Source: Ichthyophis bannanicus (Eukaryota > Chordata > Amphibia > Gymnophiona > Ichthyophiidae). Taken from it: a DNA stretch of 64,000 nucleotides. Positions 54,983 through 64,000 of this stretch are shown piece after piece. Numbering within the stretch: the stretch's first letter is position 1; each line of letters starts with the position of its first letter. The notes under the pieces are model-generated. The model ran no database searches and was not told the origin of the DNA. It saw nothing but the letters and a program-made list of their open reading frames with translations. The DNA lies in assembly GCA_033557465.1 (NCBI GenBank), contig CM066031.1, forward strand, positions 1,672,578,800-1,672,642,799, given 5' to 3'. A program made the translations under genes and the position numbers.

Positions 54983-55362
54983 GTAAATTTTAAAATTTTT
55001 TTTAAAAAGTTGTCTGCTGCCGCTGCAACGGCAGAATCGCATATCCCGCGGGCCCCCCCCCCCCCCGACAGAGCCTGCTCTCCCTGCATCAGCTCCGTCG
55101 GCTTTCAGAGCTCGAAGGAAGACTAGTTTCCCTTCCGTGGCTCTGTTAAGCCCGCAGGGGCTGATGGGACTTTCCCATCAGCCCCCGCGGGCTTAACAGA
55201 GCCGTGCGGGAGAAACTCTCCTTTCGTGCTCTGAAAGCCAACGGAGCTGATGCAGGGAGGGCAGGCTCTGTCGGGGAGGGACCCGCGGGATATGCGAGTC
55301 TGCCGTTGCCGTGGCAGCGGCAGCAGACAGCTTTTTTTTTTTAATTTTAAAATTTCCCTGGG
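54983..55362. mobile_element. Large foldback (about 380 bp), arms about 180 bp
   Basis: Imperfect palindrome centred near 55175 (GATGGGACTTTCCCATC). Paired blocks include AGTTGTCTGCTGCCGCTGC with GCAGCGGCAGCAGACAGCT, and CAGAGCCTGCTC..CTGCATCAGCTCCG with its complement at 55235..55275. AAATTTTAAAATT flanks both sides. It may be a foldback transposon or MITE. Confidence 0.8.
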
Positions 55363-55369
55363 CTGTTGG

Positions 55370-56250
55370 GGTGGGAGTTAGGACTGGAAATGGGCTAATG
55401 GGGTTAGGACTGGAAGAGAGCTGATAGGGGGTTAGGACTGGGGCTATGGGGAGCTAAGTCTGGAAATGGGGTGATGGGGGTTAGGACTGGAAGTGAGCTG
55501 ATGGGGGTTTAGGACTAGTAATGGGCTATGGGGGGCTTAAACTGAAAATTGGATGATGGGGGTTAGGACTGGAAATGGGCTGATGGGGTTAGGACTGGTA
55601 ATGGGCTATGGGGGGCTTAAACTGAAAATTGGGTGATGGGGGTTAGGACTAGAAATGGGCTGATGGGATTAGGACTGAGAGTGGGCTGATGGGGACTTAG
55701 GACTGAATAGGCTATGGGGGGGGCTAGGACTGGTAATGGGTTGGGGGGGGGTTCCTAGGACTGGAAATGGACTGAGGGGAAGGAGGGGGGGGCTTGAACT
55801 GCAAACAGCTGATGGGGAGGGGGGCTTGGAATGGAAATGGGTTGTAAGGGGAGGGAGCTAGGACAGGAAATGGGCTGATGAAGGGGGCTAGGATAGGACT
55901 GGGAATTGGGTGTTGGGGGGAGCTAAGATTGGAAATGGGCTGTGGTGGGGGCTTGGATTGAAATAGACTTATGGAGGGGCTAGAACTGGAAGTAGGCTCA
56001 TGGGGGGCTTGGATTGGAAATGGGCTGAGTGGAGGGGAGCTAGGATTTGACATGGGCTGATGGTGGGGCTAGGAAAGGACTAGAAATGGGCTGATGGGAG
56101 GCTGGTATTGGAAATGAGCTGAATGAGGGACTTGGATAGGACTGGAAATGGATGGGGGAGCTAGGACTGGAAATGGGCTGATGGGGGGGGGGCTAGGACT
56201 GGAAATGGGCTGATGCAAGGGAGTGGATACTGGGTGGGGCTGGAACTAGA
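55370..56250 (+). repeat. G-rich minisatellite
   Basis: About 30 degenerate units of 24-30 bases with the core GGACTGGAAATGGGCTGATG followed by G runs. Strongly G-skewed on the plus strand. Confidence 0.85.
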
Positions 56251-57064
56251 AGGGAGCTGATGTTGGGGGAGATTAGAATGGGATGGAGCTGGGAGAGTGA
56301 AATGGAGAGGGGAAAAATATTTTGTGTGGGACGGAAGAAAAATCTACAATTGGCTGGGTATTGGGAGAGTAGTAAGTGGGGATTGAGGATGGAGGGGTAA
56401 AATTTGAGTGGATGAAATAGGAATGAGGAAAGAGCAAAAGGAGAAAGATTAGTATGTTAAAGCAGATGTAGAGAGAGAATGGAAAAAAATTAGAAGAGAG
56501 AAGAAAGGACAAATGGACAGCAGACGATGGAGATTAGCAGAAGACACAAAGAAACCAGAAGAAAGTGGCTGGAGCAATTGCAACTGAAAAAAATGCACAA
56601 AAGGTAGAAAGATATCTCTTTATTTTGAATTTATTAACTGGAATATGCCAGCTCTGGGAAATGTGCATCATTAACGTCTGCGCTTTGTTTAGTACAAGAG
56701 GAAATTAATTTATAGTTTTATTTCTACAGTGTTGTACATTCCAAGTTTGGCTTTTGGGGTTCCCAGTTTGTCCTCCTGTTTCTAAATTGTGTTTCCTTGT
56801 TTGGTGATGGTCTGTGTTCTGCATGTGTAACTGAGCTGAGGTATTCTGTTTATGTAATTCCTATTTGACATTGCCACTTGTTCCCTTTCCCCAGTAGGTC
56901 ATGTATTGTTATTCTCTGAAATGTATTGGTTTTAATATTTGCAGTGTTGCCTTTTGATAGGTAGGGTATGGTGCTTTGTGAGTCCTGGTAGTGCTGTTAG
57001 GATATGGCGGGTTTGCTATGGGTTCTAAATGGGCAGTGTTTGTAGTAGTTCCTATTGTGCCTGG
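56251..57064. other. Purine-rich tail, then unassigned sequence
   Basis: To about 56600 GA-rich. From 56640 to 57064 possibly an unidentified repeat; no coding. Confidence 0.35.
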
Positions 57065-60000
57065 CGGTTGGCACTGGATTATAGTAATAACTATAGGCAG
57101 GGTCTCCCAAGATGGACAGGTCTCAGCTGAGGTGCCAGACCAAGACAAACCACCCATCTGGGCAGCAGCAGAATGGGACAGTGTTGACGGCGGAGGATCA
57201 CAGTTTTGTGACAACGGCAACACCACCAAACTTAAACTGCGCGGAAGGCCCGGCAATCGACTTCTGTATCTTACCATGAAAACCCAATGGATAGTTACAA
57301 CAAAACAAATTGTGCTATGGTGCTGGAAGATGAGACCCCCAGGTCAGAAGGCACTCAACTAGCTACTGGGGAAGAGCTGAAGACATTTCAGAGTAAAGCC
57401 AGCATTTATGATGTGGTTGGATCAAAGCCCTCGGGAAGTCTGACTGCTGATGTAGCTGCGCATGAAATGAGAGTCAGAAGCTGTAAAGATGTCTTACACA
57501 TTGGAACATGGAACGTACGAAGCATGAACCAAGGGAAGTTGGAAGTGGTCAAGAATGAAATGGAACGTGTACAACTTGATCTGTTGGGTGTCAGCGAACT
57601 GAAATGGACTGGGATGGGGCACTTTGCATCAGATGATCACATGGTCTACTATGCTGGAAATGAAAGACAAAGAAGAAATGGTGTTGCATTTATAATAAAG
57701 AAGAAACTTGCAAGAACTGTAATGAAATACAATGCAGTCAGCAAACGCTTAATCTCTATTCGTCTACGAGGATTGCTTATCAACAACTATAATTCAAGTA
57801 TATGCCCCAACAACAGATGCAGAAGAGAATGAAATTGAAGAGTTCTATGAACAAGTACAAGCTGAAATTGACAGAACATGCAAACAGGATATCCTGATAG
57901 TCATGGGTGACTGGAACGCAAAAGTTGGCAACAAAGAAGAAGGCAAAGTAGTTGGAAAATATGGACTTGGCAACAGAAATGAAGCTGGAGAAAGACTGAT
58001 AGAATTCTGCAAGACCAATGATCTATTCATCTCAAACACCTTCTTCCAGCAACACAAGCGGCGACTGTACACATGGACTTCACTGAATGGATTATATAAA
58101 AATCAAATTGACTACATATGTGGAAGTCAACGATGGAAAAGCTCGGTAACATCAACAAAGACAAAACCTGGAGCTGACTGTGGTACAGATCATCAACTAC
58201 TAGTATGCAAACTCAAGCTAAAGTTGAAAAAGAGCAAACCACCCATGAATGCAGCAAAATATGACCTTGAGAATATACCACTGGAATTTAAAAACTGCCT
58301 GCAAAATCGATTTGCTGCTTTAGATACAAATGACAGAGCTCCGGAAGAGTTATGGAATGACATCAAGAAGGTTGTGTTGGAAGAAAGCGAGAAGTCTCTA
58401 CAAAAGGTGAAAAAGCAAAAACGGCCAAAATGGATGATGGAAGAAACTCTGAAAATTGCCCAGAAACGCAGAGAAGCTAAAGCCAGAGGAGAAAGAAAGT
58501 CAATCGCAGAACTCAACAGAGATTTCCAACGTGCAGCAAGACAGGACAAGGAAAGTACTACAATGACACTTGCAAGGAAATAGAAGCAGAAACTATTAGA
58601 GAAAGAACAAGATCAGCTTTCCTAAAGCTACGAGAGTTAAAGAAAAAGTTCCAGCCTCGAATTGGAATGTTACAAGATGCTCAAGGTTCTATGTTGAATG
58701 ATGCTGAGAAGATCAAGAAAAGGTGGAAGGAATACACAGAGTTTTTATATGATAAAGATCAAGTGGACCAACAGCCGTTTCAACCTGCACCTTATGATCG
58801 GGAACCATTGGTGATGAAAGAAGAAGTTGAAGCAGCATTGAAAGCCTTATCAAAGAACAAAGCACCAGGCATTGATAGCATTCCCATAGACGTATTGCAG
58901 CAATCTGATGCAGCTGTTACCGTACTCACAAGGCTCTGCCAAGAAATATGGAAGACAACATCATGGCCAACTGACTGGAAAAGATCTGTGTTTATACCAA
59001 TACTAAAGAAAGGTGATCCAACTGACTGGAAATTATCGCACAATCGCTCTAATCCCACATGCCAGCAAGATTCTACTGAAGATTATTCAAAAGAGACTAC
59101 AACCATACCTGGAACGAGAACTACCTGAAGTGCAAGCAGGGTTCAGGAAAGGGCGAGGAACGAGAGACATCATTGCGGATGTGAGATGGATCCTTGAAAA
59201 GACTAAAGAATACCAAAAGGATATCTATTTGTGCTTTATCGACTATAGCAAGGCTTTTGACTGTGTAAACCATGAGAAACTCTGGGCCACATTAAGAAGC
59301 ATGGGTATACCAGAACACCTGATCGTTCTCTTGCACAATCTGTACATTGATCAAGAAGCAACAGTTCGAACGGAACAAGGAGAAACAGAATGGTTTAAAA
59401 TAAGCAAAGGTGTAAGACAAGGCTGCATACTTTCCCCCTACCTGTTTAATTTATATGCAGAACAATCATCAGAGAAGCAGGATTGTATGAAGACAACAGA
59501 GGTGTGAAAATTGGTGGAAGACTCATCAACAACCCTCGCTATGCTGATGATACCACATTACTGGCTGAAAGTGAAGATGATCTGAAACATTTGCTTCTCA
59601 CAATCAAAGAACATAGTCTCAAAATGGGCCTGCACCTTAATGTAAAGACGACAAAGATCATGACAACTGGCATAATCAACAGGTTCATCGTTGAAGGAGA
59701 AGAAATTGAAATTGTGAACAACTTTAACCTACTTGGATCAACTATCAATAAAGAAGCAACAAGCAGTCAAGAAATCAGACGACGCATTGCTCTTGGCAGA
59801 ATGGCTATGAAAGACCTAGATAAGATTCTCAAGAGCAGAGATGTCTCTCTCCATACAAAGATTCGATTTGTTCAAGCCATAGTATTTTCAATAACATCAT
59901 ATGGATGTGAAAGCTGGACAGTGAAAAAGACAGACAGGAAGAAAATTGATGCCTTTGAATTATGGTGCTGGCGGCGAATACTGTGTATACCATGGACTGC

Positions 60001-60318
60001 CCGAAGAACAAACCAGTCGGTACTAGAGGAGATCAAACGTAAGCTTTCTTTAGAAGCTCAGATGACAAGACTTCAACTTTCATACTTTGGACACATCATG
60101 CGAAGAGAGAGATCATTAGAGAAAGACATTATGCTTGGCAAGATAGAAGGTCAACGCAAAAGAGGAAGGCCAGCAATGATATGGATCGATACAATAACAG
60201 CAGCTACGGGTACCAGTCTGTCAACAATGAGCCGCCTGACTCAAGACCGAACACAATTTAGGATAGCTATCCAGAGGGTCGCCATGAGTCGACTCCGACT
60301 CGACGGCACTTAACAACA
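57065..60318 (+). mobile_element. RTE/BovB-like LINE, nearly full length
   Basis: Plus strand. Includes a 5' region, endonuclease, RT and the 3' end GACTCGACGGCACTTAACAAC near 60300..60317, which is the kind of end RTE/BovB elements have. The 5' limit is not exact. Four frameshifts, no other stops noticed, so fairly young. Opposite in strand to the host gene and to all DIRS copies. Confidence 0.85.
57480..60313 (+). pseudogene. RTE/BovB-like endonuclease-reverse transcriptase, four frameshifts
   Basis: AP-type endonuclease: HIGTWNVRSMNQGKLEVVKN, LLGVSELKWTGMG (catalytic Glu), GDWNAKVG and ADCGTDHQLL (catalytic Asp-His). RT: NKAPGIDSIPIDVLQ, FRKGRGTRDIIADVRWILEK, LCFIDYSKAFDCVNHEKLW, KGVRQGCILSPYLFNLYAE, RYADDTTLLAES (YADD intact). 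C-terminus: YGCESWTVKK, AFELWCWRRILCIPWTARRT, FGHIMRR. Breaks near 57790, 58555, 59030 and 59455, each a 1-2 base indel shown by alternation between frames. The element nicks DNA and primes reverse transcription there. Not functional in this form. Confidence 0.88.
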
Positions 60319-61177
60319 GAAATCTTTTAGTCTTTCTTTATCCATATACTCATTAAGAGGCATGCTTACTAAAAGTTAGTGTATGGTAACATTATGCAAA
60401 TATTTATGCAAATGAGGCCCCGCACCGAGTCTCCGCACATGGCCCCGGACCCCCCTTGGGCCGCCCCTGTCTGCAACCCTTTAAAGAAGGTATCCAATAA
60501 GAAATTTTGTAAATTTAAAGACAGAATGGATTTGATTCTACCAAATAGTGACACTAGGGGATAACTCCTCTGTAGTAAACTCATAGCCAATAGACATCCT
60601 TACTTAAACTCACAAATATCAGTTAAAAATAATCATTATAAGGTCTAGCTTTAAAAAACACAGATGTCAGCTACCAAAACTCAAAAAGGTATTTTGATCC
60701 ATAGGTTTCTTAAAAAGAGACATGTCTTGAAATTGAGATGTCTAAACAAGATGCAGCTGTACGATTATACTATAAATCACACAGATGAATCTTGTTCATT
60801 AAACCACAACTGAAAATGTAAGAGCTGTTCCAAAAGGCAGTCCATTTCTTTTCCACCCAAAAATTACTCATCTAAGAAGTTTGGCCTGAGAGAATTCTTC
60901 TTTACAAGATGTCATGTGTACCTATCCAGGATTCCCTCAAAAAATGTATTTCATTTGCTTGCTTGGGGAATTACTCCGACTATAAAAGTGCATTTTAAAT
61001 GTTTTTTGCTGAGATTCTGTGACTGTCCTTTGACAACTCAGAAATGTTGTGACACATGGTTTATTTTATTTTTTTATTTTTACAATCATGCATATAATAG
61101 CCCCATATACAAGATCCTGAATATCTGCATGGTTCCTAAACTTCAAGCTCCAAAAATGCCCATCTTCCAAAGCTTAC
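60319..61177. other. Intron sequence
   Basis: No coding. 60360..60385 resembles one end (GGCATGCTTACTAAAA) of the TIR element at 61579, without a partner. Confidence 0.4.
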
Positions 61178-61322
61178 CTTAAATAATGCAAATCGGAGAT
61201 TTCTTTCATACAAAGCCAACAGAATTCACAACCACAGACAGCACAAGTCATGTGATTACAGCTTCCATCATTCATTTTTATTATGTAAGCAGCACATCGT
61301 GGGCACGGCTTAATATCATCAG
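61178..61322 (-). CDS. RNF19A: RNF19A exon encoding RING2 of the RBR E3 ligase (partial gene)
   Basis: Internal coding exon of 145 bases read on the minus strand, bounded by an AG acceptor (just above 61322) and a GTAAG donor (just below 61178). It starts with two bases of a split codon and ends with two bases of another, and joins in frame to the exon at 29931..30093. The 47 full codons give the C-terminal half of an RBR catalytic unit: CPRC, then GSCNHMTC, then CGCEFCWLC. In RBR ligases RING2 binds zinc, and the Cys after Gly-Ser here sits where the ubiquitin-thioester Cys of parkin (C431) sits. The family transfers ubiquitin from E2 through this Cys. RNF19A (dorfin) is a membrane-associated ligase. 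The RING1 and IBR exons must lie above 64000. RNF19B is the alternative; see the partner exon. Confidence 0.9.
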
Positions 61323-61578
61323 CTGTTTAGAATAAAAATTTATATATAGTTATATGTTCAATAAAAACTGACCCAAACTCCACCAGAATACATTGTTAAT
61401 ATCCCACTGAAGTTAGCTAAAAGTCTTCTTCAGTCTACTCTGTGAACATTTTGGCATCAACTGAAACAGAGAACCAAGACTGAGTGACTATCACAAAATA
61501 TAACTATTAAAAAAGTGGAAACCAACTATTCATCAGCTAAAAAATGCCCCAATGGGTATCATACTTTTGGACTGTAAA
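61323..61578 (-). other. RNF19A: Intron upstream of the RING2 exon
   Basis: The acceptor AG is preceded by TTTTATTCTAAAC, a weak polypyrimidine stretch. Nothing else. Confidence 0.6.
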
Positions 61579-62028
61579 GGCATGTTTACTAAACCACACT
61601 AATGGTGAGCAGGGGGGTTTAACACGTGCTAAGCCCACCGTGGTAATCATTACTATAAGCTAAAAAATGTAGCCATACCACAACTTCCATGTTAACCACT
61701 TAGCATGGGTTGCGGCAGAGACTGGGTGGATTAAGAGTAGAGTGTGGACAATGACTGCGCAATACAGTTAATGCAATCATTAGCACGCACTCATCAGCAA
61801 TGTCACAGTTAGCGTGGGGGCACTTACCACCACCTCAATGGGTGGCAGTAATGGCACCTTTGGTTAATTGTGGCAAATGGCTTAGCACAGGGGTAGCGCT
61901 CAACATGCACTAACTGCATGGGAACATGACGTGCACACTCTCATTCGTTAGCACAGGTCTGGCACCACCCCACGTTAAGTTATGAGGCTGAAGACACCGT
62001 AAACTACCGTGTTTTAGTAAACATACCC
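61579..62028. mobile_element. TIR element (MITE-like, 450 bp)
   Basis: GGCATGTTTACTAAACCAC at the left and GTGTTTTAGTAAACATACC at the right are inverted repeats with two mismatches. No coding. Target duplication not clear. Confidence 0.6.
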
Positions 62029-62764
62029 CACAGTGAGATATTGATGAGCGCTATCAATCCCATAACAATCTTAAATCCAAGATATTTGCAATGATTTTTT
62101 AAAACTGCTTCCCTTAAACCAGAGTAGGCAAAAACTAATGCATAGAAATAAAAATCTGATTTTTCAAAAATTTAAATTGTGTTTTAAAATTGTCTTCTTT
62201 TGTAAGAAAATGAACCTACCTCAAAGATGGAATATAATTAGAAGACAGTAAACCTATTAATATGCTTGTTAACAGCAGTATATGAAGATAAAATGAGACC
62301 TAATGAACTTTTAAGGGTGGTATACTTGCAAACACAGAGTCAACTCTTATCTTTCTCTCTAAAACAGCAAGGTCAAAGAAAGTCAACAAATAGCGGATGG
62401 GGAAGGTTGGGAGGTGAGGCAAGGGACTAAGGATAGGAACAGAAAGGAAAACAAACTTCTGATTCCAAATGTACCCTCCATAGATGTTTGAGATCTACAG
62501 AGAAAACTCTAAAAAGGAAAACCTAGCATGGCAAAAGCCCACAAGTGACCCATTTGGGAATATTTAATAAAGTTCCTGTATTGAGACAAAAAAAGCATGC
62601 AAAATGCGAAACAGTGCAACAAAGAAATGCAAGCAGTGGTTCCCAAATGAAATGGCATCATGAGAACAACTCTGGCTTTTAAGATACTGAAGGGAGCATG
62701 TCTGAACATGCAGGATCTTCATGTCAGGAAATATTCTTATGTCAAGCGATGCATAGATGTAGAA
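62029..62764. other. AT-rich intron sequence
   Basis: Nothing recognised. Confidence 0.4.
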
Positions 62765-64000
62765 TTTATTTATTTTATTTAACAGTTTTTATATACCATC
62801 TTTCTACAATTCAAGACGGTTTACAGAGAACATAACACAGCAGTATATTTCAACTGATTACACAGAAACAAACATAACGAGGGTATAAGTGGTTAATATA
62901 AGTAATTTTGTCCATGGGGAGTCTTCATGGACAAGAACGATTTACATGCTTATTTACAGAAGAGGTGGGGAGAGGTCAAAGGAGATGAATTGGATAGGGT
63001 GTTAGAGGGAGGGCTGAGCGGGAGAGGAAGGGTGTAGAGGGAGGGCTATGGTGATAGGGAAAAATGTTCCTGGAAGAGATGGATTTTTAGCTTCTTCCGG
63101 AACTCAGAGTGATCAGAGCAGTTCCGTAGTTCATATGGTAGGGCATTCCATAAAGAAGGGGCATAAAGGGAGAATGCCCGATTACAGGTAGTTTGATTGC
63201 ATTTTCTCTTGGTAGTTGGGATAGATAGAAGGTTTTTAGTGAAGGTGTGGCGTGTTCTATTGTTGTTGGAATTGGATAGGAGCGAGGAGAGGCATGGAGC
63301 CGACTCATTGGAGATGATTTTATGTATGAGAGTGATTACTTTGAATTTAACTCTGGATTGAATGGGGGAGCCAGTGGGGATCATGGAGGATTGGCGTTGT
63401 GTGATCGTCTAGGGTTATTTGTGATGAGACAAGCTATTGTGTTCTGTGCCATTTGGATAGGTTGAATGCTGTTCTTGGGAAGGCCATGATAGATGAGGTT
63501 ACAGTACTCAAGGGATGGGATGGTGAGAGCCTGGCAGACAGTGCGAAAGGAGTCAGGGTTTAGGAGAGGTTGGAGGTTCCAAAGAGTACGTAGTTTTGCA
63601 TATATTGTATTAGAGGTTCTTTTTATCTGTTCAGTGAATGTGAGATTCTGATCAAGGAAAAGACCAAGATATTTCACTTGATTTTTAATAGTGAGGGTGA
63701 GATCACCAAGAATAAGGATTGTTGGTGGAGTATAGGAAGTATTGGTAAATACTTGAAGAGCTTCGGTTTCAGATTGGTTAATTAGGAGATTATGATGCGA
63801 GAGCCAAGTCTTTAGGTTTGTAAGGCATTCGCTTATGTAGGTAAAGTTAGGGTTTGCTAAATTGAATGGAGTGAAGCAAATAATGTCATCCGCATATAAT
63901 TGGTAATGGATTCCATGGCTTTGGAAAATCTTGCTAACTGGTTGAAGGAAAATGTTGAATAGTACTGCGGATAAACTGGATCCTTGGGGGACTCCCTGTT
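62765..64000 (-). mobile_element. L2-like LINE, 3' part, runs off the window
   Basis: Minus strand. An AAATA-type tail at 62765, hairpin 62795..62820 (ACCATCTT and AAGACGGT), then RT C-terminal frames: 63384..63046 (RVKFKVITLIHKII, LYAPSLWNALPYELRN), 63677..63381 (VKYLGLFLDQNLTF, LEYCNLIYHGLP) and LYADDI at about 63895 (catalytic box). A frameshift lies near 63382. The rest is above 64000. Confidence 0.82.

Larger units (their letters stand above)
30094..61177 (-). other. RNF19A: RNF19A intron, about 31.1 kb, mostly transposons
   Basis: The interval between the two coding exons, split inside a Ser codon (phase 2). It contains DIRS copies C, F, D and E, the RTE/BovB-like LINE, a foldback with a G-rich minisatellite and smaller repeats. 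All host splice signals seen here are the two exon edges. Confidence 0.88.

Noticed and set aside
55724..56053. Minus-strand Pro/Ser-rich frame
   Set aside because: Translation of the G-rich minisatellite; composition only.
29931..61322. RNF19B instead of RNF19A
   Set aside because: [13 protein letters not shown] and AMIIG fit RNF19A as I remember it; a full-length comparison would settle it.

Overview
The window is vertebrate nuclear DNA, not prokaryotic. It shows spliced exons of a tetrapod gene, long introns, tRNA-derived SINEs, LINEs with AAATA-type tails and many DIRS tyrosine-recombinase retrotransposons. The density of DIRS, L2-like and RTE/BovB-like elements suggests an amphibian with a repeat-rich genome. 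A caecilian is my guess from general impression of the repeats; the sequence alone does not prove it.

The only host gene I can support is on the minus strand. Two adjacent coding exons (61178..61322, then 29931..30093) encode the RING2 end of an RBR-type E3 ubiquitin ligase and its first membrane segment. They read best as RNF19A (dorfin). Phases and splice sites agree. The intron between them is about 31.1 kb and is mostly transposons. The next intron runs off the low-coordinate end without another exon, and the preceding intron runs off the high-coordinate end.

Nine DIRS-type copies or fragments fill much of both introns, all on the minus strand (same sense as the gene). I label them by position: H (about 517..2361, gag end), G (2381..3290, recombinase end), A (6495..12200), I (12517..21419, old), B (21562..27677), C (31785..37400), F (37876..47362), D (39645..44877, nested in F), E (47363..52788, abutting F). 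Their layout is the classical one: terminal inverted repeats, an internal complementary region (ICR) that copies both outer ends, then gag, RT/RNase H/methyltransferase-like, and tyrosine recombinase (YR). They form about four families: A/B/C (H close), F/G, D/E and I. D and E carry gag but no RT or YR, with about 2 kb of shared non-coding DNA instead. No copy looks fully intact.

Other elements: L2-like LINE pieces at 3746..4010, 4862..5890, 15172..18290 (inside I), 27678..29536 (at the end of B) and 62765..64000; a nearly full-length RTE/BovB-like LINE at about 57065..60318 on the plus strand; two SINEs inside B; a hAT-type MITE with an 8-base target duplication; a probable solo LTR with its own open frame (16013..17472); a large foldback next to a G-rich minisatellite (54983..56250); and several smaller repeats. 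The points most worth following are the gag-only D/E family, base-resolved DIRS junctions without target duplication, a compensated palindrome in the DIRS ends, the shared strand of all nine DIRS copies, a co-varying 3' hairpin shared by LINEs and SINEs, and the open frame inside the LTR-like insertion.
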